8,609 bases of DNA, taken from contig DATFDP010000128.1 of the NCBI GenBank assembly GCA_035252015.1, positions 1 through 8,609 of the forward strand, in the 5' to 3' direction. The stretch is from JAICWP01 sp035252015 (lineage in GTDB: Bacteria > Acidobacteriota > Terriglobia > Terriglobales > Acidobacteriaceae). The notes under the pieces were generated by a model. That model was given only the letters and a program-made list of their open reading frames with translations. It searched no databases and had not been told where the DNA came from. The number at the start of each line of letters is the position of its first letter. The first letter of the stretch is position 1. Below are positions 1 to 6,478 of the stretch, piece after piece. Position numbers and translations under genes: made by a program.

Positions 1-932
1 GCGGGAGCGTACACAGGGCGCTCCACTACAGGTCCCGGCACCCAGCCCCAGGAGTCACCGTAGTAGACCCAGCGGCCGTAGTGGAAGGGGGCAAATCCCC
101 AAGGCTCGTCGTCCACCCAAGTCCAGCCCCAGGGCTCGACCCAGGCCCAGTGTCCATAGTGATAGGGAGCCCAGCCAGGCGCCACGGCCGGTACCCATAC
201 GGCGCCGTAGTCAGGTGTCTCGCGCCAATGTCCGTAGTGGTCGAGGTCTCCGGAGCCAATAACGTCGGGGGAAACGTAGCGGGCTGATTCCGAGTTATCC
301 TCACGGCGATTGCGCACGCGGCACCAATCGTCAAAGCCGTCCCGCTCGGGATCGTCATACATCTGTTGGGCCAGGGAAGTGCCGCCCGTGAAGCGCGCCT
401 GGTGATCGCCCTTGATCTTTACCGCCGGGTTGTCGCCGGTGGCCACGCCTTCGCCACGCCACACGGTGACCAGCGTGGTATCGCCATTGGGATCCACGTC
501 GAGGCGGTACTCGCCCGCGCGCATCACCGTGAACGCCAGGTTGGGGGTATCAATTTCGTAGGTCTCGCCGTCATAGAGCCGGCGCACCCGCAGGTCCAGC
601 GTGCCCTGGTCGAGTTCCACCTGCATGATGTTGTCGTTCAGGTTGGTCAGGGTCATGCTGGTCTGCTGGCCGGCGCGGAGGGCAGCGCGGCCCAAGTCGA
701 GTTCCGCGCGCGCATCCTGGTCGGTCCACAGACGGTCGGCCGTGGTCAGCGGCCGGTTGAGCACGGCCGGCACCCAGTCATTCACTCCGCCGGGCTGCAT
801 CGAAACCTGTCCCGACATGTATTGCACACGGGCTACGCGTCCGGGCGGATCGTCATCGTCCGCCATGGCGGCCGCGCTTATCAGCACGGCTGCCGTCACC
901 ATCCATATTGCCCATTTCCCCAAGCTTTTCAT
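1..932 (-). CDS. Exported FecR-domain / DUF6600 protein (partial, C-terminus beyond left edge)
   Basis: The frame is open from an ATG at 932-930 to the left edge, giving 310 residues. A Shine-Dalgarno GGAG lies 5 bases upstream of the ATG. Residues 1-24 form a Sec signal peptide: basic start, hydrophobic core, then an AMA cleavage site before DDDD. Residues about 38-185 resemble a FecR-type beta domain, including the segment VELDQGTLDLRVRRL and a later VTVWRGEGVATGD. From about residue 230 the protein is full of Tyr, Trp, Gly, His and Pro, with YGHWRE, YGAVWVP, YHYGHWAWV, WGWTWVDDEPWGF, FHYGRWVYYG and WGWVPG. This is the pattern of the DUF6600 family. It is probably periplasmic or surface-associated; its function is unknown. 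The FecR domain here sits behind a cleavable signal peptide rather than a membrane anchor, so it is unlikely to be a classical FecR sigma regulator. The family call is from pattern recognition, not a search. Confidence 0.85.
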   Translation of the reverse strand, partial: MKSLGKWAIWMVTAAVLISAAAMADDDDPPGRVARVQYMSGQVSMQPGGVNDWVPAVLNRPLTTADRLWTDQDARAELDLGRAALRAGQQTSMTLTNLNDNIMQVELDQGTLDLRVRRLYDGETYEIDTPNLAFTVMRAGEYRLDVDPNGDTTLVTVWRGEGVATGDNPAVKIKGDHQARFTGGTSLAQQMYDDPERDGFDDWCRVRNRREDNSESARYVSPDVIGSGDLDHYGHWRETPDYGAVWVPAVAPGWAPYHYGHWAWVEPWGWTWVDDEPWGFAPFHYGRWVYYGDSWGWVPGPVVERPVYAP

Positions 933-1294
933 GGCTGCTCCATTCCCTCAAGCCGCGTGCAGCGCGGCTCCGCTCCCCTTCAGTCGCGAACTGCAGCGCC
1001 ACGACTGTTCACAGGTGCAAACACACGGGCGCGCGGATTGTTCGCCTTACTTAGGGACAGTAGCCTTTGGAGAGAGCCTTCGAAAGTTACTTTGGACTGT
1101 GGCTGAACGGGGAAAGCTTTGCTTGCAGAGTTTAATGCAGCAGCAGAACTGTCATGAATGTGACTTTAGTTTTAAACAACCATGCCGCCAAGTAGCGCCG
1201 GTTTGTAGCCGCCACACGTGGGCAGGCGCCCGCGCCACAAGGTTATGGGCGCCGTCCTCTTGCCAAACCGGAGTTTCTACCGGTCTGCTCGTGA
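933..1294. other. Intergenic region between the AI-2E gene and the DUF6600 gene
   Basis: These 362 bases lie between two minus-strand genes and contain no convincing coding frame; frames crossing them are arginine-rich shadows of the flanking genes. It should hold the end of the upstream operon and a promoter for the DUF6600 gene. I could not find a clear -35/-10 pair on the minus strand. The AT-rich stretch around 1160-1180 is the most promoter-like part. There is a GC-rich hairpin at 1225-1253 and a short perfect inverted repeat, AAAGT-T-ACTTT, at 1083-1093. Confidence 0.6.
1225..1253 (-). repeat. GC-rich inverted repeat downstream of the AI-2E gene
   Basis: GGCGCCC at 1225-1231 and GGGCGCC at 1247-1253 are perfect 7-base complements around a 15-base loop, starting 41 bases after the AI-2E stop codon. 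It could form a transcript hairpin that ends or protects the operon mRNA. No T-run follows on the minus strand, so it is not a standard intrinsic terminator. Each arm also contains the palindrome GGCGCC, common in high-GC DNA, so chance is possible. Confidence 0.35.
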
Positions 1295-2386
1295 TTACAG
1301 TTTTGTTCCGGAATTGGGAGCGGCGGCGGCGAAGCCTTCCAACGGACCGAACTTTTTCTTTTCTGCATAGATGCGCCAACGCCGCCACACGATGCGCAGG
1401 CTGGCCATGACCGGGATCGAGAGAAACACGCCGATTACGCCGGCAATCTCGGCCCCGGCGAGCACGCCAAAGATGGCCGCCAGGGGATGCAGTTGCATGG
1501 TCTCGCCCATGATGCGGGGCAGGGTGACATAATCCTGAACCAGACGCCAAATCCCCAAAAATAGAGCCAGCCAGAACAGGTGCTGGTAGCTCATAAGCAG
1601 AGCTACACCAATGATCATGACCGCGGCAACGAATGGTCCCACCACAGGAATAAATTCCAGAATGCCGCCGGCCGTACCCAGCACCAGGGCGTAGGGCACG
1701 CGCATGATGCCCAGAAAGATCACGTAGACCAGCAGGGCCAGGGCGGCGAGCGTAAGCTGAGCGCGGATGAAGTGGGCCAGCATGTCGTTCAGGTCGTTGA
1801 TCACGCCCTCCGCGAGTTCCCGCTGCGGGCGGCTGCTGATCATCATTAGCCCGACGTCGGTGAAGGTGCGGCCATCGCGCAGGAAAAAGACCGCCAGGAT
1901 GGGAATCAGGATCATCCACCAGATGTTCTGCGCCACGGTGGCCAGGCGAATGCCGGCGCGGCTGGCCAATTCCGCCAGTTCGCCGCTGTGCCCAGCCAGA
2001 AAGTCTTTCACCTGCTGCTGGGTGTGGGCGCTCCAGCCCCGCTGGGAGCCGATCTGCAGAGCAATTTGTCCCGAGCTGATGTTGCGCAGCAGGGCGGGCA
2101 GATTCTCCGTCAGCTTCTGCGCTTCGTGGCCAATGCGGGGCCCGATGAAGGAGAAGAAGACCGTGAGCAGGATGGCCAGACCGAGATAGATGACTGCAAT
2201 GGCGCGTGTGCGGGTATGTACCCAGCGCGCCATCTGCGACACCAGCGGTTCCACCAGATACGCGAAGAAGATGGCGAACAGCACCAGCACCAGGGTGCGG
2301 CGGGTCAGGTAAACCAGGGCCAGCCCGGCCAGAAACAGGAGGGCGGTAAACAGGACGCGCGCCGTGCGTGTGTCAATCAAGGCCAC
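1295..2386 (-). CDS. AI-2E/PerM family transporter (UPF0118)
   Basis: This 363-residue polytopic inner-membrane protein has the AI-2E/PerM architecture. Two adjacent hydrophobic segments lie at about 9-27 and 31-47, one at 62-84, then a hydrophilic loop (about 85-150) rich in Gln, Glu and Arg. A cluster of membrane helices covers about 152-332. The signature EFIPVVGP is at 244-251, and the late HPLAAIFGVLAGAEIAGVIG followed by FLSIPVMA matches the family's last helices. Length is normal. The start is GTG at 2386-2384, with AGAGG 6 bases upstream. The name AI-2 exporter comes from E. coli TqsA; other members are ion/proton antiporters or of unknown substrate, so the substrate here cannot be read from sequence. 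The gene begins 35 bases after the lipoprotein stop and is probably last in the operon. The C-terminal tail (about 333-363) is basic, then Ala/Gly-rich and cytoplasmic. Confidence 0.9.
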   Translation of the reverse strand: MALIDTRTARVLFTALLFLAGLALVYLTRRTLVLVLFAIFFAYLVEPLVSQMARWVHTRTRAIAVIYLGLAILLTVFFSFIGPRIGHEAQKLTENLPALLRNISSGQIALQIGSQRGWSAHTQQQVKDFLAGHSGELAELASRAGIRLATVAQNIWWMILIPILAVFFLRDGRTFTDVGLMMISSRPQRELAEGVINDLNDMLAHFIRAQLTLAALALLVYVIFLGIMRVPYALVLGTAGGILEFIPVVGPFVAAVMIIGVALLMSYQHLFWLALFLGIWRLVQDYVTLPRIMGETMQLHPLAAIFGVLAGAEIAGVIGVFLSIPVMASLRIVWRRWRIYAEKKKFGPLEGFAAAAPNSGTKL

Positions 2387-2421
2387 CGCTTACCTCTGGG
2401 ACGAGCCGCGCGACGGCAACT

Positions 2422-3147
2422 TCAATCGCGCAGCACCTCCGTATTCTCACCCGCTATCAACATGCGCACCAGCTTGTAATTGTTATCCAGCCACAAGGCC
2501 CAGTCGCCGCTGTCGGTTTTCAGGTTCAGGCGGATCAGGGTGCGCTCCGCTCCGCGAACGGGAACCTTCTCCCAGCCGACAGACTCCATGGTTACTGTGC
2601 CGGTGTTGAGGGCCTGGGGCACCAGGACCCCAAATTTTTCCGGTCCCAGTTTACATTCCATTTCCTTCGCTCCCGGTTTGCAGCCCCCGGCCATGTAACG
2701 CCAGGCCAGCAGTTCGCGCTGGGCAAAGAAATTATTGTCCAGGATCACGGTAGTAGGCGGCACCAGAAAAGGCTGCTGCACCGGCTTGGCGCCGGGAGCG
2801 CTCACCATCTTCTCCATGAGAAACGGGTCATTGGGAGTAACCAGCGCCTCCGCCTTCTCGGGCATCAGTTGATGCCACTCGTAACGTTTGAGCGAGCCGC
2901 TGCTGGACAGTTCCATCTCCGCCGTCTGCGCCGGTTGCCGGGAGCCGTCGTCCATTTTGAGTTGAAAACTGGCGGTGCTGCCGCCGGGCTCCTGCTCAAT
3001 TTTGAAAGTTTCCGTGGCCACGCGCTTGCCTTGGCGAAAGATGCCGAAGGAGCCCGAATCCACCACTTTGTTGGCGCTATCGGCGCAGGCGGCGACTGCC
3101 AGCACCGCTACCCACAATGCCACCGGCCACGCCTTGCCTGAATTCAC
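2422..3147 (-). CDS. Putative lipoprotein of unknown function
   Basis: I do not recognise a named family. The 241-residue product starts with a lipoprotein signal: MNSGK, a hydrophobic core, then a lipobox VAAC with the acceptor Cys at residue 21. The mature part opens with GSFGIFRQGKRVATETFKI, reads as mostly beta strands, and ends with DWALWLDNNYKLVRMLIAG. The pattern resembles secreted one-domain proteins of the DUF3108/DUF6134 type, but this is only a weak suggestion. I chose GTG at 3147-3145 because it overlaps the shikimate kinase stop as GTGA, has an ideal AAGGAG 7 bases upstream, and gives a clean signal peptide. A GTG further upstream at 3174 is possible but would bury the signal behind extra polar residues. 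Two further Cys residues near the middle (in the GGCKPG and EMECKLG segments) could form a disulfide. Expected location: lipid-anchored in the periplasm. Confidence 0.75.
   Translation of the reverse strand: MNSGKAWPVALWVAVLAVAACADSANKVVDSGSFGIFRQGKRVATETFKIEQEPGGSTASFQLKMDDGSRQPAQTAEMELSSSGSLKRYEWHQLMPEKAEALVTPNDPFLMEKMVSAPGAKPVQQPFLVPPTTVILDNNFFAQRELLAWRYMAGGCKPGAKEMECKLGPEKFGVLVPQALNTGTVTMESVGWEKVPVRGAERTLIRLNLKTDSGDWALWLDNNYKLVRMLIAGENTEVLRD
3144..3147 (-). other. GTGA stop/start overlap (aroK to lipoprotein gene)
   Basis: The TGA ending shikimate kinase (3146-3144) shares bases with the GTG starting the lipoprotein gene (3147-3145). This geometry is typical of translational coupling between adjacent operon genes. 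Confidence 0.75.
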
Positions 3148-3773
3148 TGCGTTTCTCCTTTGCCCGTTGCCCACGGCAGCCGCGCCGCTATTTCGGCCAC
3201 TACCTCAGCCACCGGCCGCCCCCCGGTTTGCACACAACAATCCGCTTCCATATAACGCGAGCGGCGCGCGGCATACAATTGCCGGAAGTGGTTCTCAGAG
3301 ACGGCCAAGGGACGCGCGCCCTGCACCTGAGAGCGCCGCCAAAGCTGTTCAACCGGGGCGTCCAGGAACACAGTGTAGCCGCAATTCCGCAGCGAGTGAG
3401 CATTGGCGGGGGGCACGAAAGTGCCTCCACCTAAAGCCACTACCGCCGCTTTGCCCTCCACTTCGGCAACCACCTGCTGCAACTCCTCGCTCTCCAGGCG
3501 GCGAAATTCGCTTTCGCCGGAGTCGCGGAAAATATCGGAAATACTGCGCTGTTGTCGGGTTTCGATTCGCCCATCCAGATCAATGAAGCTCCACCCCAGG
3601 CGCGTGGCCAGCGCCTCACCCACGCTGGTCTTGCCCGCGCCCATGAAACCCACAAGAAATACGGGTTGCGCCCGGGCCGCAGGTTTGACCGCAAGCGAAC
3701 CGCGGCGGGCGCCCACCCTGACTTTTCTGGCAGCTCGTTTCAGGCGGTAAACCTCCCAAGCGGGCAGGCGCAA
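3144..3773 (-). CDS. aroK: Shikimate kinase
   Basis: It phosphorylates shikimate at the 3-hydroxyl with ATP, the fifth step of the chorismate pathway, in the cytoplasm. Motifs, numbered from the TTG at 3773: Walker A GFMGAGKT (42-49); Mg/shikimate-binding DLDGRIE (65-71); FRDSGESEFRRLE (82-94) with the shikimate-binding Arg; GGGT (115-118) of the Walker B-like loop; lid Arg in GARPLA (152-157); ARRSRY (169-174) with the late conserved Arg. All expected catalytic residues are present, so the enzyme should be active. Start is uncertain. TTG 3773 has GGAG 4 bases upstream and gives 209 aa. TTG 3824 gives 226 aa but lacks a ribosome binding site and would place a T8 run inside the coding region. 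GTG 3716 gives 190 aa, closest to the usual 170-180. The extra N-terminus is basic. No other aromatic-pathway gene is in the window. Confidence 0.93.
   Translation of the reverse strand: MRLPAWEVYRLKRAARKVRVGARRGSLAVKPAARAQPVFLVGFMGAGKTSVGEALATRLGWSFIDLDGRIETRQQRSISDIFRDSGESEFRRLESEELQQVVAEVEGKAAVVALGGGTFVPPANAHSLRNCGYTVFLDAPVEQLWRRSQVQGARPLAVSENHFRQLYAARRSRYMEADCCVQTGGRPVAEVVAEIAARLPWATGKGETQ
3155..3160 (-). promoter_or_regulatory. Ribosome binding site of the lipoprotein gene
   Basis: AAGGAG reads on the minus strand 7 bases before GTG 3147, inside the last codons of shikimate kinase. It fixes the lipoprotein start at 3147 rather than at the GTG at 3174. Confidence 0.7.
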
Positions 3774-3836
3774 GGATCTCCAAAAAAAAGAGAGCTGCCC
3801 TGGCCACGGTGATTCAGGGTGCAAAACTGCGGATGT

Positions 3837-4709
3837 TTACTTTTTCTTGACGTGGATTTTACCACTGAAGGAACGCAGCCGAACCGAAGAGGAACCGGCA
3901 TTGGCGGTGCCGGCAAAGGACCTTCCCTGGGGGAGGGGAATGTCGGTGTGGGCCAGCGCGTGAAAGGGAAAATCGTTGGTCACGCCACCTTTTTCGGAGG
4001 TGGCGGTGATATCAACCGAAGCGCTGGCCGGCAGGGTAACGTCAATGTCGCCGGAATGGTTGGCGAAGGTGTAGTCGCCGCTATCCCCGAAGTCGCCGTC
4101 GTAAGTGATTTTGGCGTCGGTAGTATTCACCGTAACCATGCGCCCGTCAGCATTCTCCATGGTCACCGGACCGCTGACCGTAACTACTTCCACGTCGCCA
4201 CGGGCCACATCCTCGAGCTGGACGGGGCCGCTTAGGGTGTGGGCGTGGATGTGGCCGCCATCGGCCTGGCGCACGATGATGTTCGCGGCATCGCCCTCCA
4301 GAGTCATGTCTGCATTGATGCCCTGAACGGAAATCGGCCCGCTGGTGGAACGCACGGTCAGGGAAGTGTCCGCCGGAACACGCAGCTCGTAGTCCACGCG
4401 TCCTTCGTCAGGGGTGGCGTTCTGCAGGAAGTGAGTGCGCAGCTCCAGGCGGCCGCCACGCTGGGTGGAATCGACTTCCACCTTGTTGGAGCGCAGCAGA
4501 GCCACAACCCCCACCTGGCTGTCGCTGGAAGGAGTGATGGTAACGCCGCCGAACTGATTCATGACGCTGACGGCGGCACGGGGGCCCAGGTTGTAATGGA
4601 ACTCTTTGCGGTTTTCAGCGGCTGCCGCCAAGGTAGCGCAGCCGGCCAGCACGACCAGCACCCAGAGAGCACCGCGCGGCATGCTCGTCATCATTTGCTT
4701 TGCGCCCAC
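3837..4709 (-). CDS. DUF4097 family beta-strand repeat envelope protein
   Basis: The product is about 290 residues and exported. After a hydrophobic N-terminal segment it is a series of short beta strands typical of DUF4097 (putative adhesin/beta-helix): FGGVTITPSSDSQVGVVALL, then RVDYELRVPADTSLTVRSTS, then three recurring SGP turns (SGPISVQG, SGPVQLED, SGPVTMEN) and SGDIDVTLPASASVDI. The end, SFSGKIHVKKK, is basic. Start options are GTG 4709 or ATG 4694 and 4691; a GGGAGG lies rather far from 4709 and no option has an ideal site. The signal is ambiguous: LAGC fits a lipobox, while the AAAA before EN could be a signal peptidase I site. DUF4097 genes often sit directly behind ECF sigma/anti-sigma pairs, as here, which suggests it is a target or partner of that switch. 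Its molecular function is unknown. Confidence 0.85.
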   Translation of the reverse strand: MGAKQMMTSMPRGALWVLVVLAGCATLAAAAENRKEFHYNLGPRAAVSVMNQFGGVTITPSSDSQVGVVALLRSNKVEVDSTQRGGRLELRTHFLQNATPDEGRVDYELRVPADTSLTVRSTSGPISVQGINADMTLEGDAANIIVRQADGGHIHAHTLSGPVQLEDVARGDVEVVTVSGPVTMENADGRMVTVNTTDAKITYDGDFGDSGDYTFANHSGDIDVTLPASASVDITATSEKGGVTNDFPFHALAHTDIPLPQGRSFAGTANAGSSSVRLRSFSGKIHVKKK

Positions 4710-4756
4710 TGCAGGCGTTCTGCCTCCCCCGTTCTGGCCAGGACTCGCGTGTGTGT

Positions 4757-5416
4757 TCAGGGCAACGAGTGCCGCATAGCCATCTTGTACAACATGGCCT
4801 TCTGCTGGTAAGCCTCCATTAGTGCCTGGCGGCCTTCCTCATCGTCGGGATTGCTGGTCACCAGGCCGCGCGCATCGGCAATGTAGGCGTTCACGCGCTG
4901 CATGTCCTGCCGGTAAGCCTGGCTCAAGGCAGGGACATGCGCGGCCACTTCCGAAAGCACCTGCTGGTCCTGGGCGTCACCCATGCTGGCGAACTGCAGC
5001 GGCGCTGCCGGGATGCTCGCTGCCGCAGGATTATCATGGGATTCCTGCAGGCTGGCCTGCTGCCCCGTCGTTCTGCTCTGGTAATAGAACAAGCCTACCG
5101 CCACCAGCAGCGCGGCCGCCACCGGAAGCAACCAGTTGGCCGGTCCCCAGCGGCTAAGCGGTGTGCTTCCTAGAAGACTCCCCCGGGCGCTGTCCTTGAC
5201 CAGGCCTTCCCGTTCCAGCGAGGACTTAATGCCATCCCACACTTTTTTGGACGGGTCCATCATGGGTACCAGCAGCTTGGCTTGCTCGGCAATGTACTTG
5301 AGGTCAGAAACCAGGTCGGAGCAGACCGCGCATTGGCGCAGATGCTCCTGCTGCTCGGCGTTGCCGCCGTTATCAATTATGTAAGCCAGAACTGCCTGAA
5401 ATTCCGCGCAGGTCAT
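4757..5416 (-). CDS. Membrane-spanning zinc-finger anti-sigma factor
   Basis: The 219-residue protein has the classic layout. An N-terminal cytoplasmic anti-sigma domain carries the zinc motif H25-x3-C29-x2-C32, with Cys3 also near the start. A linker follows (about 45-92, including VWDGIKSSLEREGLVK), then one membrane helix (about 95-112), then a periplasmic part of about 105 residues that is Ala/Gln-rich and probably helical (ALSQAYRQDMQRVNAYIADA). Such proteins bind and silence the ECF sigma factor encoded beside them and release it on a signal. It starts at ATG 5416, 34 bases after the sigma stop, with GGAG close upstream. The periplasmic region contains no recognisable ligand domain, so the signal cannot be inferred. 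The ZAS-type zinc motif and the neighbour make the role fairly secure; the sigma partnership is inferred from position. Confidence 0.88.
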   Translation of the reverse strand: MTCAEFQAVLAYIIDNGGNAEQQEHLRQCAVCSDLVSDLKYIAEQAKLLVPMMDPSKKVWDGIKSSLEREGLVKDSARGSLLGSTPLSRWGPANWLLPVAAALLVAVGLFYYQSRTTGQQASLQESHDNPAAASIPAAPLQFASMGDAQDQQVLSEVAAHVPALSQAYRQDMQRVNAYIADARGLVTSNPDDEEGRQALMEAYQQKAMLYKMAMRHSLP

Positions 5417-5450
5417 AAGCTCCTTCTCCCCGGTCTCGCTCCCTTGCTCC

Positions 5451-6053
5451 TCAACTCCTTGTCACCCTTTCGGTGCGACTGGTCTTGAGGAGATCGCGCA
5501 GTTTCATGCGCGCTTTGTGCAGCTGCGACTTGCTGTTGCCGATGGAACATCCCATGATCTCGGCAATCTCGTTGTGTTCGTACCCTTCAATGTCGTGCAG
5601 CACGAAGATAATACGATACCCCGGCGGCAGGCTTTCGATGGCCCGCTCCAGGTTGACCCGGTCAATGGAGCCCGCCAGCATGTTGTCGCGGGCGCCAATG
5701 TCCTTTTTAGGTCCTTCTTCCTGCGGCTCCAGGCTCTCTTCCAGCGAGACCTCTGGCAGGCCCTTCTTGCGCAGGTGCATCAGCACCACGTTCACGGCCA
5801 GGCGGTGCAGCCAAGTGGAAAAGGCGGACTCACCCCGGAAGGTCGCGATCTTGCGATAAAGCTGCAGGAAAGCTTCCTGCGTCAGATCCTCGGCTTCCGC
5901 CGTGTTGCCGGTCATGCGCAAGCACAAAGAATACACACGCCGCTTGTGCATGCCGTACAGGGCTTCGAACGACTCGGCATCGCCCCGTTTGGCCCGATCA
6001 ATGGCATCGGCTTCAGTGAGGCCGGGTACCAGTGTTTTCTTTGCTTGTGTCAA
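5451..6053 (-). CDS. ECF-type RNA polymerase sigma factor (sigma-70 family, RpoE-like)
   Basis: This 200-residue protein directs RNA polymerase to alternative promoters. Region 2 spans about 28-96: FEALYGMHKRRVYSLCLRMT, then the core-binding AEDLTQEAFLQLYRKI, then the -10 recognition segment AFSTWLHRLAVNVVLMHLRK. A charged linker (about 98-135) includes EESLEPQEEGPKK. Region 4 spans about 137-191, with LPPGYRIIFVLHDIEGYEHN, EIAEIMGCSIGNSKS and QLHKARMKLRDLL, the -35 helix-turn-helix. Regions 1.1 and 3 are absent, as expected for ECF factors. The start is TTG at 6053: an in-frame TGA lies 9 bases upstream of it and there is no usable ATG nearby. AAAAGG sits 4 bases before the TTG. It is the first gene of the six-gene run and divergent from the permease. 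Such factors often activate their own promoter. Confidence 0.92.
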   Translation of the reverse strand: MTQAKKTLVPGLTEADAIDRAKRGDAESFEALYGMHKRRVYSLCLRMTGNTAEAEDLTQEAFLQLYRKIATFRGESAFSTWLHRLAVNVVLMHLRKKGLPEVSLEESLEPQEEGPKKDIGARDNMLAGSIDRVNLERAIESLPPGYRIIFVLHDIEGYEHNEIAEIMGCSIGNSKSQLHKARMKLRDLLKTSRTERVTRS

Positions 6054-6057
6054 TTCG

Positions 6058-6063
6058 CCTTTT
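6058..6063 (-). promoter_or_regulatory. Ribosome binding site of the sigma factor TTG start
   Basis: AAAAGG on the minus strand lies 4 bases before TTG 6053. With the in-frame TGA just upstream, it makes the TTG the only sensible start. The spacing is short and TTG is a poor initiator, so translation may be kept low. Confidence 0.5.
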
Positions 6064-6143
6064 CAGGCCGCATTGGATGTGATGCGGCTAAGTAGCTGTT
6101 CGTTGTACGGCTTGCACGCAAAACGCCAAACTCAGGTACATAT

Positions 6144-6160
6144 CTGGGACGGGTTCCCAG
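6144..6160. promoter_or_regulatory. Inverted repeat upstream of the sigma operon, possible operator or ECF -35 element
   Basis: On the minus strand it reads CTGGGAACCCGTCCCAG: perfect 6-base arms around a 5-base centre, about 90 bases upstream of the sigma start. It contains GGAAC, the core of ECF -35 elements. A CTGAG follows at nearly, but not exactly, the usual -10 spacing. It could be a repressor site, an autoregulated promoter, or chance. Confidence 0.35.
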
Positions 6161-6249
6161 GCAATGCCGCTGGGCTCCGTTCCAGCTTCCGCCGGCACGT
6201 GCGGGTGTCGCTTCCCCTATGCCGTAAGCAATTGCCGGGCACTTCTGGC

Positions 6250-6298
6250 CCCATATTCCCGAACCCCGGTCGTGGAGCTTAGTTTCCCGGAATGTGGG
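6250..6298. repeat. Long-spaced inverted repeat in the divergent region
   Basis: CCCATATTCC at 6250-6259 pairs with GGAATGTGGG at 6289-6298, 10 pairs with a single G-T wobble, around a 29-base spacer. TTCCCG also occurs as a direct repeat at 6256-6261 and 6284-6289. Possible protein-binding pair or RNA hairpin; no function can be assigned. Confidence 0.4.
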
Positions 6299-6449
6299 AT
6301 ATACCTCGATTCAATCCGCAGGGAAGCAACGCACCTAGAAGTGGCATCCGGCAACTCTGGTAGCACACCCCACCTTCCACTTATACACCCGGCAAGGAGT
6401 TGCAACTTGGGGCCGCAGCTTGAACGATTCTGTATTGCCGCGCCCCCCC

Positions 6450-6478
6450 TTGACATTCTACAGGAGCGAGCACATGCT
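6450..6478 (+). promoter_or_regulatory. Candidate sigma-70 promoter for the ADOP permease
   Basis: A perfect TTGACA (6450-6455) is followed after 17 bases by CATGCT (6473-6478), which keeps only three of six -10 bases, including the conserved A2 and T6. It would give a leader of about 80 bases before GTG 6567. The consensus -35 and ideal spacing support it; the weak -10 counts against it. Confidence 0.4.

Noticed and set aside
1083..1093. Short palindrome AAAGT-T-ACTTT in the intergenic region
   Set aside because: Five-base arms without a second copy or nearby promoter are not enough to call an operator.
601..1410. 269-codon plus-strand frame across the DUF6600 start and the intergenic region
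   Set aside because: It is antisense to two well-supported genes and shows typical high-GC shadow composition.
3782..3819. Possible intrinsic terminator between the DUF4097 and aroK genes (CCCTG/CAGGG stem followed by T8)
   Set aside because: The stem is only 5 base pairs with a 12-base loop, and the T-run begins 8 bases after the stem, too weak and too far for an intrinsic terminator.
4714..4726. Small hairpin AGGC-AGAAC-GCCT near the DUF4097 ribosome binding site
   Set aside because: A four-pair stem in GC-rich DNA is expected by chance; there is no sign of a riboswitch or thermometer structure.
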